Source: a virus
Direction: 5' to 3' (one strand)
DNA: 35,524 nt
Virus record (IMG/VR): IMGVR_UViG_3300020233_000030
Coordinates: 1-35,524 of that record
This document shows, piece after piece, positions 34,303 through 35,524 of this stretch. Under the pieces are notes generated by a model, which was not told where the DNA came from, ran no database searches, and was given only the letters and a program-made list of their open reading frames with translations. The translations under genes and the position numbers were made by a program. Each line of letters starts with the position of its first letter. Position 1 is the first letter of the stretch.

Positions 34303-35524
34303 ACGGTTGCAGGCGAAGAAGGCGATGCTTTCCAAGCTTCGTAGCGTCGATGCTGAACGCTGGTGGAACAACCCCATACAGTTCGTTGACGACGTTGTCT
34401 CGTTCCCGGATTTGGACGACGGCACACCCGGCGGCCTATCCACATATCAGGCCGACGAACTGGATCAGCTTGCTGAACATCACCGCGTAGCCGTTAGGGG
34501 CCCGCGTGGTTCGGGTAAGACGATGCCGGCAGCGTTGGCGTTCTGGTGGTTTGCCTGCACCCGGGAACTGGCCGGGGCTGATTGGAAGATTCCAACCACC
34601 GCAGGTTCGTGGCATCAAATCTCTGTGTATCTGTGGCCCGAGATACGGAAATGGCGGAACCTGATTGATTGGGACAGAGTCGGACTTGACAAGCCGCGTC
34701 TCGGTGTCGAGTTCTTGACACACCAGATGAAGTGGGGTCACGGTGAAGCGTTCGGGCGTGCAGCAACCGACCCTGATTTGATTGAGGGTGCGCATGCTTC
34801 AAACATGCTTGTCATCATTGATGAAGGCAAATCGGTTGCGGACGGTATCTGGAACGCAATCGAAGGCTTCTTCAGTAATCCTGGCGAACATTACGTCATG
34901 GCGTTGTCGACACCGGGTGCAGCGTCGGGACGGTTCCACGACATTCATATGCGGATGCCTGGGCTCGAGGACTGGTGGCCGATCAAGGTCACTATCGAAG
35001 AAGCCGTCGATGCCGGCCGTGTGACACAGACGTGGGTGGATCAGATGCGACTGTTGTGGGGTGAAGATTCGGTCATGTATCGTTGCCACGTCCTCGCCGA
35101 GTTCGCCGGTGAAGAAGACGGCGTTATTCCGATGGCGTGGGTCGAAGCCGCTATTGAACGTGGCAGACAGACCGATATGGAGTCGTGTCGGCCGTATCGG
35201 ATAGGTGTCGACGTTGCAGACACAGGAACCGACCAAACCGTCTTCGCCTACATTGACCACAACGTTGTGTACAGGTTGGAGAAGATTACTCACGGCGACG
35301 TTGTCGATCATGCAGACAAACTCGCCACCCGTGTTGTGACGGGTACGAAAGTGGTGATTGATTCGATTGGGATAGGTGCCGGCACATTAGCGGCGGCGAA
35401 GAAACTTGGATTGGACACGTTCGGGTTTGTAGCATCAGCCGGTACGAAACGGAAAGATCGGACTGGCACGTTCGGGTTTTTCAACCTCAGGGCTGCGGCG
35501 TGGTGGGGTATGCGTGAACTACTC
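34286..35524 (+). CDS. terL: Terminase large subunit, N-terminal part (continues at base 2)
   Basis: The gene starts at ATG 34286 within the end of the previous gene and runs off the window. With bases 2-277 it gives 491 residues. The ATPase domain holds the Walker A motif HRVAVRGPRGSGKT (about residue 70) and Walker B LVIIDEGK (about 175), with an SAT-like coupling motif at MALSTPGA. The nuclease domain has RIGVDVADTGTDQTVFAY with the first catalytic Asp and VVIDSIGIGAG with the second. It is the packaging motor that pumps DNA into the prohead. Confidence 0.92.
   Translation, partial: MTSTLERLQAKKAMLSKLRSVDAERWWNNPIQFVDDVVSFPDLDDGTPGGLSTYQADELDQLAEHHRVAVRGPRGSGKTMPAALAFWWFACTRELAGADWKIPTTAGSWHQISVYLWPEIRKWRNLIDWDRVGLDKPRLGVEFLTHQMKWGHGEAFGRAATDPDLIEGAHASNMLVIIDEGKSVADGIWNAIEGFFSNPGEHYVMALSTPGAASGRFHDIHMRMPGLEDWWPIKVTIEEAVDAGRVTQTWVDQMRLLWGEDSVMYRCHVLAEFAGEEDGVIPMAWVEAAIERGRQTDMESCRPYRIGVDVADTGTDQTVFAYIDHNVVYRLEKITHGDVVDHADKLATRVVTGTKVVIDSIGIGAGTLAAAKKLGLDTFGFVASAGTKRKDRTGTFGFFNLRAAAWWGMRELL
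35485..35524. repeat. Terminal direct repeat (right copy)
   Basis: Identical to bases 1-40. The terminase reading frame continues across the join without change of phase, which supports a closed genome rather than a chance repeat. Confidence 0.93.

Overview
The window is what looks like one complete, circularly closed genome of a tailed double-stranded DNA phage. Bases 1-40 are repeated exactly at 35485-35524, and the large terminase gene reads in frame through that junction, so the unit genome is 35,484 bp. No integrase, DNA polymerase or plasmid partition gene is recognisable. The tail genes (tube proteins, frameshifted assembly chaperones, tape measure, distal tail proteins, no sheath) indicate a siphovirus. 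An actinobacterial host is likely but unproven: the holin resembles the r1t type, the endolysin joins glycosidase, amidase and peptidoglycan-binding domains, and two late genes appear to be leaderless, with a TAnnnT -10 box 6-9 bases before the start codon.

Layout. Rightward late genes run from 33362 across the junction to 24301: TerS, a cysteine-peptidase-like protein, TerL, portal, MuF head protein, a nonulosonic-acid cassette, XkdF-like protease, scaffold, decoration protein, major capsid protein, connectors, tail genes, tail fibre, endolysin and holin. A large hairpin at 24306-24372 separates them from a leftward set of about thirty small, tightly overlapping genes (24351-33178). These include a replication initiator carrying iteron-like repeats, a possible helicase loader, an adenine methyltransferase, an HNH nuclease, a Rad52-like annealing protein and several zinc-ribbon or HTH proteins. 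Divergent promoters lie in the 33179-33361 gap.

Most striking system. The MuF gene (1938-4838) carries two inteins, placed exactly before the Cys residues of its CxxC and CRC motifs. Each intein has intact splicing blocks, but the place where a homing endonuclease domain normally sits in the same reading direction instead encodes an endonuclease on the opposite strand (2868-3752 and 3990-4736). Both antisense proteins have a Vsr-like E-D-x-H nuclease core. They differ in DNA-binding part: five tandem zinc knuckles in one, a helix-turn-helix in the other. The sense strand stays open across each, so the intein linker is the antisense shadow of the nuclease gene. A third, HNH/AP2-type homing endonuclease sits between two paralogous tail tube genes. 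Two tRNA genes (Met-CAT, Ser-CGA) lie just downstream of MuF, on the same strand as the antisense nucleases.

A second theme is sugar chemistry. A PseF-PseG fusion and a PseI/NeuB synthase cover the last three steps to a CMP-activated pseudaminic-acid-like sugar. Two further candidate glycosyltransferases sit next to the major capsid gene and before the tail fibre gene, which suggests decoration of the virion or of the host surface.
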